A DNA stretch of 40,686 nucleotides from Phaeodactylibacter sp. (GTDB lineage Bacteria > Bacteroidota > Bacteroidia > Chitinophagales > Saprospiraceae), in NCBI GenBank assembly GCA_024102975.1, contig JAGFJD010000458.1, positions 1 through 40,686 of the forward strand. Direction: 5' to 3'. The notes under the pieces are model-generated. The model did not search any database and was not told where the DNA came from. It was given only the letters and a program-made list of their open reading frames with translations. This document shows positions 32,016 to 40,405 of this stretch, in pieces (positions within the stretch are counted from its first letter, which is position 1; each line of letters starts with the position of its first letter). A program made the position numbers and the translations under genes.

Positions 32016-34367
32016 TTAGACAAATTTCCGTTTTTCCGTTTTATCCCATAACCCCCACCGGGTGCCTGCTTCCCCTTCATGATAAACTTTCCAGGATTCG
32101 TCGAACGAGGAAAAATAGAACAGGTCGATGTTGTGTTCTTTGGCCCATTTCTGGACATTGATGAAGTATTTCATCGCATTTTCAGCCGACGGCCGGGCCT
32201 CCGACACTTCTTGTCCGTCGCTTGGCCATCCGGTTTCAGTAATGATCACTTTTTTACCGTTAGCCACTTCTTTGGCCAATTCATACATGTGTTGAACGTA
32301 AAGCAGGGCGTGGTCGTTATCGGCGCCTTCCCAGAAGGGGTAACAGTTTATCAGGATCACATCACAGGCCTCCGCCAAAGCGGGCATTTCCAGGAAATGG
32401 TAATAGGTGTCTACGTAGCCTACCGGGATGTGTCCGGGGATCAATGCTCTGGCCTGCCGGATGTACCGGATCACTTCCCGTTCGGAAAGTTCGTTGCGAA
32501 GCAATACCTCATTGCCAACCGCCGCAATATCCACCACCCCCTCTTCGGCGAGTTTGACGAGCGCTTCAATTTCCCGTTCGTTGCGTTTCCGGTCACTGCT
32601 GATCCAGGCGCCCACCATTGTTTTCAGGCCCTTGTCGTGAGCAATTCTGGGGATCAGTTCATTGCCTTCGGTACAGGAAAAAGAACGTATCCATTTTGTA
32701 TAGGGCATAATAATTTCCAATCGCCGGCGAATCTGGGATTCGGATAATATGTCGCCGGCTTCCTGGCCTTCCACATAGGGACTGAAACACAATCCATGCA
32801 GGCTGTCCTGGAGGGTGGTTGAAAACAAGGCTTTGATCTCTGCCGTTGACTGTCCGTTAAAATTCAATCCGGGCAGGCTATTTAAATTCAATCCCCCTCC
32901 TATCCGGGAAAGCAATCTACCCGGCAAATAAGCGGATGAACTTGCCTTTGCCTTTTTCTTTCGTTCTATGGCTGCCCGTATTTCATGGGCCCTTTCTTCG
33001 GTAACATCGTAGGTGCGCATGACCAGCATGGCGATAAGAGTCCCTAACATGGGAACGCCGGAAAAAAACAGCCTTAAACCGGTCACGGCCCCTTCCGGCT
33101 GAACGCCGGCATCCGGATTGAAGCCCACAAAGGTCATGATGGCGCCGCTCAGCAGCCCGGCAATGGCAAAACCGAACTTGACCATCCACCAGTAGATGGC
33201 CCCGAAAATGCCTTCCCGCCGCTTGCCTGTATTCAGTTCGTCCAGGTCGCACACATCAGCCGTCATGGACATCATCAGGGTGAACAGGCTGCCGATCCCA
33301 AAGGAAAAGAAAGGAAGGGCGAAAATGAACATATACGGTTTGCCTGGTATGAACAGGAACCAGAGCAGGATGTACCCGAAGATGGAAATTCCCTGCGAGA
33401 GCATGAAGGCGTTCTTCTTGCCTATCTTCTTGGACATCCAGGCCACGGTGGGTATTACGGCAAAGGTGGTTATCAAAGCGCCTATGCTCCCGAAAAGGGT
33501 AGGCCATATTCCGGCCGCTCCGGCATTCCCGTTGAACAAATGATAAACGATAATAAAAAAGGAGAAGGCGGCAACGGTGTTAAAAGCATTGAAGATCAGG
33601 AAAGTGGAAATGCACAGTTTCCGGAACGGAACGGACTTGAAGGCTTCTTTGAAGCCGTCTAATATTTCTTTCAGGCTGCCGCCGATATTCTTCAGGCTTA
33701 ACGGAACGAGGCTGTCGTCATCTTTGGTGGACTTGCTTTTTATGAAAATGGCGGGGATCATAGCCAATATCATACACGATATCCCAACCCAGACAGAGAG
33801 TGCCCGCGTGGCCGAGTCCGCATTTTCAAACCAACCCGGGTCATACATCACCACCCAGAACCAGGGAGCAATCACCCAGGCCCACTGCCCGATCCACTGG
33901 GCCACGGCCATGATGTCGGTGCGCTCGTGAAAATCGTCGCTCATTTCATAACCCATAGCGACGTAGGGTACGCTGAAGATCGTGAGGCCCAGGTAAAACA
34001 CAAATGACCAGAACAGGAAGTAGGTGAAGTTGTAATCCACCCCGTTCTCTCTGTACAATTGCCACATCACCACAAACGAAATCCCCAGGATAATGGCGCC
34101 AATAAAGACATATTGCCTTCGCCGCCCCCAGATGGAGCGGGTATTGTCGGAAATGAATCCCATGATGGGGTCGGTAATGGAGTCGAAGACCCGGGGCAGG
34201 AAAAACAGGATGCCCCACATCCAGCCCGGGAAGCCCATATCCTGAACCAGCACGACCATAAAAATCCCCAGCGCTGCCGGGAACATTTGATTGGCAAGCA
34301 TTCCTAACCCAAAGGCAACCTTTTGCCCGAAAGGAACTTTATGCGCGGCTGTTTTTGTGTTGCTCAT
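32016..34367 (-). CDS. GPH-family sugar symporter fused to a GH17 beta-1,3-glucanase
   Basis: The 783-residue single frame has two complete parts. Residues about 10-460 form a 12-helix MFS/GPH (MelB-like) cation symporter, with 'FISDNTRSIWGRRRQYVF' after helix 2 and 'DVCDLDELNTGKRREG' between helices 10 and 11. After a charged linker (about 460-505, EERAHEIRAAIERKKKAK), residues about 506-783 form a GH17 barrel with acid/base E620 ('AAVGNEVLL') and nucleophile E711 ('IITETGWPS'). Both catalytic Glu are present, so activity is expected. GPH symporters have a cytoplasmic C-terminus, so the glucanase should face the cytoplasm and cut oligosaccharides as they enter. It is flanked by a GH17 paralogue and a second symporter gene. 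The coding frame is uninterrupted. Confidence 0.93.
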   Translation of the reverse strand: MSNTKTAAHKVPFGQKVAFGLGMLANQMFPAALGIFMVVLVQDMGFPGWMWGILFFLPRVFDSITDPIMGFISDNTRSIWGRRRQYVFIGAIILGISFVVMWQLYRENGVDYNFTYFLFWSFVFYLGLTIFSVPYVAMGYEMSDDFHERTDIMAVAQWIGQWAWVIAPWFWVVMYDPGWFENADSATRALSVWVGISCMILAMIPAIFIKSKSTKDDDSLVPLSLKNIGGSLKEILDGFKEAFKSVPFRKLCISTFLIFNAFNTVAAFSFFIIVYHLFNGNAGAAGIWPTLFGSIGALITTFAVIPTVAWMSKKIGKKNAFMLSQGISIFGYILLWFLFIPGKPYMFIFALPFFSFGIGSLFTLMMSMTADVCDLDELNTGKRREGIFGAIYWWMVKFGFAIAGLLSGAIMTFVGFNPDAGVQPEGAVTGLRLFFSGVPMLGTLIAMLVMRTYDVTEERAHEIRAAIERKKKAKASSSAYLPGRLLSRIGGGLNLNSLPGLNFNGQSTAEIKALFSTTLQDSLHGLCFSPYVEGQEAGDILSESQIRRRLEIIMPYTKWIRSFSCTEGNELIPRIAHDKGLKTMVGAWISSDRKRNEREIEALVKLAEEGVVDIAAVGNEVLLRNELSEREVIRYIRQARALIPGHIPVGYVDTYYHFLEMPALAEACDVILINCYPFWEGADNDHALLYVQHMYELAKEVANGKKVIITETGWPSDGQEVSEARPSAENAMKYFINVQKWAKEHNIDLFYFSSFDESWKVYHEGEAGTRWGLWDKTEKRKFV

Positions 34368-34408
34368 TTAACAAGTTTTGTTCTGCCGCCACTCCTTTTG
34401 GCCGGCTC

Positions 34409-35047
34409 TTAGAAGACACCTCTGCAATTTTCCTGTAATGATACGACGATCCTGTCAACTTCAGTAGCCCCACTGGGAAGTTCTTCAGGTTCAAGGCCAG
34501 GATAGGATAGCGCTTCTTTCCAACTTTGAATGGTGGCGCTAAAAAACTGCGAGGCTGAGGAGTCCGTTTCATAAACGATTATATCATAGGATTCCCCTTT
34601 GTCGCCTCCAAACCGGGTGATAACCTGCCATTCCCCGTTCCTTTTAAAAGAGGTGTTGGTATGGTCCGATTGGGGATAATATTTATTATCCGAGGGTTTT
34701 AGCAGCACCCAAATATCCTTGTCATGAGATTCCGGATAAACGCCCATGGTCAAAATCCGGCATTTGACGGAATCGCCTTCAACCGGCGAAATGACCTGGA
34801 CCTTTTTTACCGGGAACTCTACTTGTAGTTTGTTCCCTTCCGCCACCTGTTCGATCTGGCCCGGCATCGTTACCGTTCCGAATGTGTAACCACCATAGAT
34901 GATCAACATGAAACCAATTATCCCCAGTGGGATTTTCAGCTTGAGATCCATCAGGCCAAGGGAGGAATCACCTATCTTTATGCTATCACCAATCGCAATC
35001 AGGATTAATGCAGCACCAACAATTATGAGCACTATTTCTGGAGACAT
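34409..35047 (-). CDS. Unknown membrane protein with two N-terminal helices
   Basis: This 212-residue protein is not one I recognise. Two hydrophobic segments (about 4-20 and 38-56, 'IPLGIIGFMLIIYGGYTFG') are followed by a soluble domain of about 150 residues with alternating beta pattern ('VQVISPVEGDSVKCRILTMGVYP', 'DIWVLLKPSDNKYYPQ', 'GESYDIIVYETD'). With both termini on the same side, the domain is probably in the cytoplasm if the first helix enters from there; orientation is unsure. It lies between the two GPH symporter genes in the same operon (27 and 41 bp gaps), which suggests a role with sugar import or enzyme anchoring. Its AT content is slightly higher than that of its neighbours. 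Confidence 0.75.
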   Translation of the reverse strand: MSPEIVLIIVGAALILIAIGDSIKIGDSSLGLMDLKLKIPLGIIGFMLIIYGGYTFGTVTMPGQIEQVAEGNKLQVEFPVKKVQVISPVEGDSVKCRILTMGVYPESHDKDIWVLLKPSDNKYYPQSDHTNTSFKRNGEWQVITRFGGDKGESYDIIVYETDSSASQFFSATIQSWKEALSYPGLEPEELPSGATEVDRIVVSLQENCRGVF

Positions 35048-35073
35048 ATTCTACGGTTTTTGAAATGGCACAG

Positions 35074-36504
35074 TTATAATTTCCCCCGGCGCGATTCCAA
35101 CTCTGCTTTGATTTCCCTTGCCCGCTCTTCGGTCAGGCTGTATGTCCACATGACCCAAATGGCCAATCCTGCTGTAATTGCCGGAATGGCGATATCTGCG
35201 ATGCGCAAATTGGTCATCGTTTCAGCGGTTTGCTGAGCTAACGTTTGGTCAAAGCCCACCATTTTTAATACCAATCCGCCTAAAACCAGGGCCAATCCCT
35301 GGCCGAGTTTCACCATCCACCAGTAGATGGCGCCAAATGTTCCTTCTTTGCGGGGCATGCCATTATTCAACTCATCCAGGTCGCACACATCCGCCGTCAT
35401 ACTCATCATCAATGTAAACAAACCACCGATACCAAATGCCATTAGCGGAATGGGCATAAAGATCAACCACGGATTCGCCGGGTTGAACCCCCACCACTTA
35501 AGGCCATATCCTACGATGGAAATAGCAGTGGAAATGATAAATGCCTTTCTTTTGCCCACTTTGTTGGCTATCCAGGTAATAATAGGAATGACCATAAAAG
35601 CAGTTACCATGGCGCTGATGGTGGAAAACCAGGCCGGCCAATTTCCTGCAAGGCCGTAGTCGCCTTTGAACATATAGAAGACAATGATAAAGAAGCTGAA
35701 GGAGGCCACCATCTGAAATCCGTTGAAGACCAAAAAGGTAGCGCCGCACAACTTAACAAAGGGCTTGTTCTTACTGACCTCAACAATCCCCTGGAAAAGG
35801 TCTTTCAAATTAGAGAACAGAGAACGAAACGATAATTCTTTTCTGTTTCCCATGTGCGAAGCATCGATGCCTTTACAGAAAATAGCAGGCAATACCCCTA
35901 AAACAATGCATATAGCGCCAACAATTATGGAAAGTCGCCGAACGCCAACAGCTTGTGATTCAAACAGATCAGGGTCGGCGATAAGCACCCAAAACCAGGG
36001 AACGATCATCCAGGCGACCTGGCCTACTATTTGTGAAAATGCCATCAGGCGGGTACGTTCGTTATAATCCGAAGTCATTTCGTAACCCAATCCGATCAAA
36101 GGTGTGGAGAAGATGGTATTCCCAATTAAATAGATCAGCGACAGGATGAGAAAATACCAGAAATTGAATACTTGCGAATTATTCTCATCAAGCTGCCACA
36201 AGACGGCAAATAACACTCCGCTTAATATGGCGCCTGCAAAAATATAGGGCCTTCTGCGCCCAAACCTCGACCTGGTATTGTCAGAAATAAAACCCATGAT
36301 AGGGTCGGTAACGGCATCAAAGAGCCTTGGCAATCCACCCAGGATTCCCGCCAAAAAGGGGTCCATGCCAAAGGCGGTTAGCAAAAAGAACATGAAGATT
36401 CCCAATGCACCCGGCAATAGGTTGTTCACCAGGTGGCCGGCGCCGAAGGCAGCCTTTTGCACGATAGGAACTCTGTCGCTGGCGGGAGTTGTATATTTTG
36501 ACAT
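35074..36504 (-). CDS. GPH-family (MFS) sugar:cation symporter
   Basis: This is a 476-residue, 12-helix glycoside-pentoside-hexuronide symporter. The family signatures are 'FISDNTRSRFGRRRPYIF' (loop 2-3) and 'DVCDLDELNNGMPRKEG' (loop 10-11). The C-terminus is an ordinary charged tail ('EERAREIKAELESRRGKL'), similar to the linker start of the fused symporter but without a GH17 domain. It should import beta-glucan oligosaccharides or glucose with H+ or Na+. It is clearly paralogous to the transporter half of the fusion and sits 38 bp after the GH30 gene in the same operon. Confidence 0.93.
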   Translation of the reverse strand: MSKYTTPASDRVPIVQKAAFGAGHLVNNLLPGALGIFMFFLLTAFGMDPFLAGILGGLPRLFDAVTDPIMGFISDNTRSRFGRRRPYIFAGAILSGVLFAVLWQLDENNSQVFNFWYFLILSLIYLIGNTIFSTPLIGLGYEMTSDYNERTRLMAFSQIVGQVAWMIVPWFWVLIADPDLFESQAVGVRRLSIIVGAICIVLGVLPAIFCKGIDASHMGNRKELSFRSLFSNLKDLFQGIVEVSKNKPFVKLCGATFLVFNGFQMVASFSFFIIVFYMFKGDYGLAGNWPAWFSTISAMVTAFMVIPIITWIANKVGKRKAFIISTAISIVGYGLKWWGFNPANPWLIFMPIPLMAFGIGGLFTLMMSMTADVCDLDELNNGMPRKEGTFGAIYWWMVKLGQGLALVLGGLVLKMVGFDQTLAQQTAETMTNLRIADIAIPAITAGLAIWVMWTYSLTEERAREIKAELESRRGKL

Positions 36505-36542
36505 GGTTTTTCGTTTTGATTATCATCGTTTATTTGACCGTA

Positions 36543-38036
36543 TCATTTATTGGGAATTACAACGGTTTGAATGGCCTGGGCACTTATTGAAATATGGATT
36601 GGCCTTTCTCTTAATGAAAGGTTTATATGCCTTGTACTTTCACCCGGGTTAAAAACCACTACCGCAACAGAACCATCGGGGTTTTGGGCAGCAGTCACCA
36701 TCAAATCCGGATCCGGATTTTCAAACCCGATCCGTCTGGCTCCCGGGCGAATGAATTTGCTGAAGTGAGCCATCGTGTAATAGAGCGGCGTGAAGTACAC
36801 CTCATCCTTTTCCGGGTCGACAATCACCGGCGCCACGCACCAGTTCCTGAACCAGTTGGGGCCGCCCTGCCGGTCCAGGACCATATTCCAGTCCACCCAG
36901 CCATCGACCCAGTTGTTGAGGCAACCGATGATGTCGCGGGCGTAGCGGTAAACGGGGACGTATTTCGGATGGAGGTATCGCTGGTCTTCCGGTGCCCAGT
37001 CCCACCCCCAGTCAGTGGCTTCCCTGGCCCAATACCATTGGTCATCCTGCCATTTAGGCACCTGGGCATCGATACAGGCCTCGGATTGGATCAGGTGCTT
37101 GCCCGGAGCTGCCTCATGGGCATACTGCAGAGATTCCGGAAACCAGTCGTAGGTGCTGGCATACCAGTGTACGGCTATGCCGTCATAGTATTTGGCCGAT
37201 GCTTCATCCTGGTACATCACATCAACCCACTCTTTCAACTCTTCGCCCCGGTTCTGGTCATAGCCCAGGATTTTTACCTCGTGTCCATTGGATTCGAGGC
37301 GTGGGCCCAGGTGGTTCTTCACAAAATCCGTCATCTCCTGCGGGGTGAAGTGCATGCTCTCCCAGTTATTGTTGTTGCCCAGCGGCTCGTTCTCTACGGT
37401 GAAGCCCCAGATGCCGATCCCTTCGGCTTTGTAGGCGTCGAGGTATTTGGAGAAAAACAAGGCCCAGGTGTCATAATATTCGGGCAACAGCTTGCCTCCG
37501 CGCCAATCGTTATTGTCTTTCATCCAGGGGGGGGCCGTCCAGGGCGAAGCGATAATTTTGAATCCTTCTTTGGATATTGCCATGGCCTCCCGGATCATCG
37601 GAATGATATCGCCGCGGTCTTCTTCTACGGAAAAATGCTCCAGGGCTGTATCGCCTGCCACCGGCGCATAGGAATAATTGCTCAGAGAAAAGTCGCAGGA
37701 ATTCATGTGGGTGCGGGCCAGGGAATACTTCGCTCCGCTTTCTCCGAAATAGGCCTCCAGAATCCGGGCGCGATTTTCCGGGCTCAGCCTGTTCAGCAGG
37801 GAAGCGGACGCCTCGGTAAAAGAGCCGCCGAACCCGGTGATGGTTTGAAAGGTTTCGTCGGGCAACAATCGGATATTCGCCGCATTTTCTCCGGAAGGGA
37901 ACTCCGTAATTCTTGCGAGCTGATTGCCGCTGGCGGAGGTTTCATAAACCTCCACTTCCAGGGTTTTTTCAGAAACACAGGCACCGAGCATGATCACAAA
38001 AAATAAGGTGAAGCCATATGGATATAACCTCTTCAT
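36543..38036 (-). CDS. GH30 beta-1,6-glucanase-type lipoprotein
   Basis: This 497-residue exported lipoprotein has lipobox 'LGAC' (C20). The GH30 barrel carries 'TITGFGGSFTEASA' at the start, the acid/base E217 in 'TVENEPLGNNNNWES', and the nucleophile E319 in 'IQSEACID'. A C-terminal beta domain has 'DGSVAVVVFNPGE'. GH30 enzymes in laminarin loci remove beta-1,6-linked glucose side chains, which fits the GH16 and GH17 neighbours. A glucosylceramidase-like specificity is the alternative but less likely here. It lies between the GH17 lipoprotein gene (16 bp) and the symporter gene (38 bp). Confidence 0.93.
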   Translation of the reverse strand: MKRLYPYGFTLFFVIMLGACVSEKTLEVEVYETSASGNQLARITEFPSGENAANIRLLPDETFQTITGFGGSFTEASASLLNRLSPENRARILEAYFGESGAKYSLARTHMNSCDFSLSNYSYAPVAGDTALEHFSVEEDRGDIIPMIREAMAISKEGFKIIASPWTAPPWMKDNNDWRGGKLLPEYYDTWALFFSKYLDAYKAEGIGIWGFTVENEPLGNNNNWESMHFTPQEMTDFVKNHLGPRLESNGHEVKILGYDQNRGEELKEWVDVMYQDEASAKYYDGIAVHWYASTYDWFPESLQYAHEAAPGKHLIQSEACIDAQVPKWQDDQWYWAREATDWGWDWAPEDQRYLHPKYVPVYRYARDIIGCLNNWVDGWVDWNMVLDRQGGPNWFRNWCVAPVIVDPEKDEVYFTPLYYTMAHFSKFIRPGARRIGFENPDPDLMVTAAQNPDGSVAVVVFNPGESTRHINLSLRERPIHISISAQAIQTVVIPNK

Positions 38037-38052
38037 CTTTGGTTTTTGCGGG

Positions 38053-39351
38053 TTAGCGGATTTCTTCTTTTACAGGTGGGGCCAGGGCTTCTTCGAGCAG
38101 GGCGGCTTCGTCTCCACCGTAGGTCTTGGTAATCGGTTGCCCTCCTCTGCCCAAGCCTTCAAAAACACCTTTATCCACTAAATCCCATACGGCGTATTTA
38201 GCCTTCCCGTCAATCGTAAAGAGCCCAAAGTGGTTTTCCGAACCGCCCGGGTTTTGGGCATCTTTCCAGTGCTCATCAAAAGCCTCAAAGTAGAAACAGG
38301 ATATGCCGGCTTCATTGGTCCATTCCCGCATAAGCTGATGGTAAAGGGCTTCCTTATATTCATCTGTGGCTTTAGATCCCTCCGCCCCGTAGTGCTCATT
38401 TGAGGCGCTCGCCCAGCCCGTCTCACCAATGTGGAGGGGCTTGTCAACTCCCAGGCTTTTGACGTAGTCAGCTGTGTTTTGGTATTGTGTAATGGCGTAG
38501 TCCCGGGCCCTTTCCATAGCCGCTGCGATCTGTTCGCGTTTGGGCAGGCTTTCTTCCTCCCTGGTAATGCCCCAGAAGGCGGGATTGTAGTGGGTATCAT
38601 GCATGGGGTAGGTATGGAGAGAAATGAAATCTACAGCCCTTATGAGCTTTTCCAGGTCTTCGACGTGGTATTCCTCCCCGCCGCCCCCCCAGGAGGCAAA
38701 ATTATCGGAACTGGTGATCCAGAGGTCCTTCGGAAGCTGGCCGGCCTGCTTTAGGCCCTGCAGGTGGTTGACCCATTTCAGGATCACCCCGGGCTGAACA
38801 TAATAGCTGGCGGCCCACTTCACCATAGCTTCGTTGCCAACTGCCAGTACTTTTACAATATCCGGATACTCATTCGCCAAAGAGGCAGCAGTTGCAATTT
38901 CAACTTCATTTCTTTCGCTTTCCGCATTGTGATCCGGTTCCTTGCCGGTCCATGCATTCTTACAATCGATCCAGGCGCCCAGCATGACGTACATTTCGAA
39001 GTTAGGGTCTTCTTTCCTGAGTTCGCTTATTGCTTTTAATACGTTGGAGGCATGCGGCAGGTGAACTTTATAAGTACGCAGAACTTTAATCCCCATCGCA
39101 GATAAGATTTTCATGTCTTCTCTGAGCTCCTCTACAGTTGGCTCAATACCGTGATCCCGATGCCTGTACCCTCCGTACGAAATAGCTAAATAATCCGGAT
39201 TCCCCAGGATGTCTTTAGCTGTTACCGTTTTAGTTAACTGGGCTTGATCTGAATTTTTGCCAGGCTCACTATTTTGACAGGAAAAGCAGAACAGAACAGC
39301 CATGGCCATCCCGATATATTGAATGCTAGGTCTTATCCCATTCGATTTCAT
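38053..39351 (-). CDS. GH17-like beta-1,3-glucanase lipoprotein
   Basis: This 432-residue exported lipoprotein has a signal with lipobox 'CFSC' (C25), so unlike the other three GH17 copies it acts outside the inner membrane. The barrel carries 'KVLRTYKVHLPHASNVLKAI', the acid/base E174 in 'AVGNEAMVKW', 'ISLHTYPMHD', the nucleophile E310 in 'HIGETGWAS', and 'FYFEAFDEHWK'. It is most like the last GH17 copy of the locus (30020-30952), including the 'HTYP' and 'EAFDE.WK' blocks. It likely attacks the laminarin main chain or the oligosaccharides that GH16 releases. The C-terminal 45 residues are a charged tail of unknown role. Confidence 0.92.
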   Translation of the reverse strand: MKSNGIRPSIQYIGMAMAVLFCFSCQNSEPGKNSDQAQLTKTVTAKDILGNPDYLAISYGGYRHRDHGIEPTVEELREDMKILSAMGIKVLRTYKVHLPHASNVLKAISELRKEDPNFEMYVMLGAWIDCKNAWTGKEPDHNAESERNEVEIATAASLANEYPDIVKVLAVGNEAMVKWAASYYVQPGVILKWVNHLQGLKQAGQLPKDLWITSSDNFASWGGGGEEYHVEDLEKLIRAVDFISLHTYPMHDTHYNPAFWGITREEESLPKREQIAAAMERARDYAITQYQNTADYVKSLGVDKPLHIGETGWASASNEHYGAEGSKATDEYKEALYHQLMREWTNEAGISCFYFEAFDEHWKDAQNPGGSENHFGLFTIDGKAKYAVWDLVDKGVFEGLGRGGQPITKTYGGDEAALLEEALAPPVKEEIR

Positions 39352-39469
39352 CTCCCCGGTTTTATTTGATATAAAGAAAGTCCTGAGGCGGTCTCAAAAA
39401 CTTTGCCCAGGCCGGATTGCCCCGCCGATCAAGCGGGATGGAGCCGGCCTCCAACATTAAAATGAGCCT

Positions 39470-39504
39470 GGAGACAACCACTTGATTCGCAAATGGTTAT
39501 CTCC
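39470..39504. repeat. Intergenic hairpin between GH16 and GH17 lipoprotein genes
   Basis: GGAGACAACCA (39470-39480) pairs with TGGTTATCTCC (39494-39504) with one mismatch and a 13-nt loop. A second small hairpin, CCCGC with GCGGG, lies at 39421-39437. Both fall in the 175-bp gap downstream of the GH16 stop, and may process or stabilise the polycistronic RNA. Confidence 0.55.
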
Positions 39505-39526
39505 AAACATGCTTTTAGCAAACAAT

Positions 39527-40384
39527 TTAATTGGACCGGCTATACACCCTCACATAGTCCACAAGCATCGTTTGTGGGAAAACGGTATTGGCGCCTACTG
39601 CCCCAACAAAATCTCCTCCCACTGCAACATTCAAAAGAATGTAAAACGGATGATCAAACACCCATTCGCCATCCACATCTTCCGGGGTTATCTGGTTGTA
39701 CAACACATCGTCTACGTAAAAATTGATATACTCCGGCCCCCACTCAATTCCGAATATGTGGAAACCCTTATCAAATCGATCATTAGGCAAGACGTACTCT
39801 TTACTCACGGACTCTCCGGCAGAATACCCCGGGCCGTGTACCGTTCCGATGAGCGTTGAAGGATTTTGCCCACGATATTCCATAATATCTATTTCGCCGC
39901 ATTGTGGCCAGTTCACTTCGTCAATATTACTGCCCAGCAACCAGAATGCCGGCCAAAGGCCTTGCCCCCAGGGCAATTGCATTCGTGCTTCAAAGCGTCC
40001 GTACTGTTGTTCCACCTTACCTTTGGTAGTTATCCGGGCAGAGGTATACCCAGCACCCTGAAAAGATTCCTGCAGTACTGTGATATGCAACATGCCACCT
40101 TCGACTTTAATATTCTCCGGGCGATCCGTGTAATACTGCAGTTCATTATTCCCCCAACCAGCAGGCAGGCCATTGTCGGTACCATCTCCAAGCTCATAAT
40201 TCCAGGAAGTTTCATCAACGGGGCCATCGGTATCAAAGTTGTCCTCAAAAGTGAGGTTCGTGAAAGTCGTCACCGTTTGCGTTTCATCTGCTTCACAGCT
40301 GATACACAAAAGCGCCAGGGCCGCTGAAAAAAATATAATGCTTAGTGGAGACCTATATGTTTTTGAAATAAATGGCGTTCGCAT
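39527..40384 (-). CDS. GH16 endo-beta-1,3-glucanase (laminarinase) lipoprotein
   Basis: This is a 285-residue lipoprotein with lipobox 'CISC' (C30). The beta-jelly-roll laminarinase fold starts at 'TFEDNFDTDGPVDETSWNYE'. The catalytic signature is E164-I-D166-I-M-E169 in 'CGEIDIMEYRG', with nucleophile E164 and acid/base E169. Conserved surrounding blocks are 'YTSARITTKGK', 'GRFEARMQLPWGQGLWPAFW' and 'VDYVRVY'. The pattern with an extra residue in ExDxxE fits laminarinases. It should make the first endo-cuts in extracellular beta-1,3-glucan. It is upstream of the other glycosidase genes on the same strand and follows the partial gene at the window edge by 21 bp. Confidence 0.96.
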   Translation of the reverse strand: MRTPFISKTYRSPLSIIFFSAALALLCISCEADETQTVTTFTNLTFEDNFDTDGPVDETSWNYELGDGTDNGLPAGWGNNELQYYTDRPENIKVEGGMLHITVLQESFQGAGYTSARITTKGKVEQQYGRFEARMQLPWGQGLWPAFWLLGSNIDEVNWPQCGEIDIMEYRGQNPSTLIGTVHGPGYSAGESVSKEYVLPNDRFDKGFHIFGIEWGPEYINFYVDDVLYNQITPEDVDGEWVFDHPFYILLNVAVGGDFVGAVGANTVFPQTMLVDYVRVYSRSN

Positions 40385-40405
40385 TTTATTGGTTTTTATT
40401 CAAAA

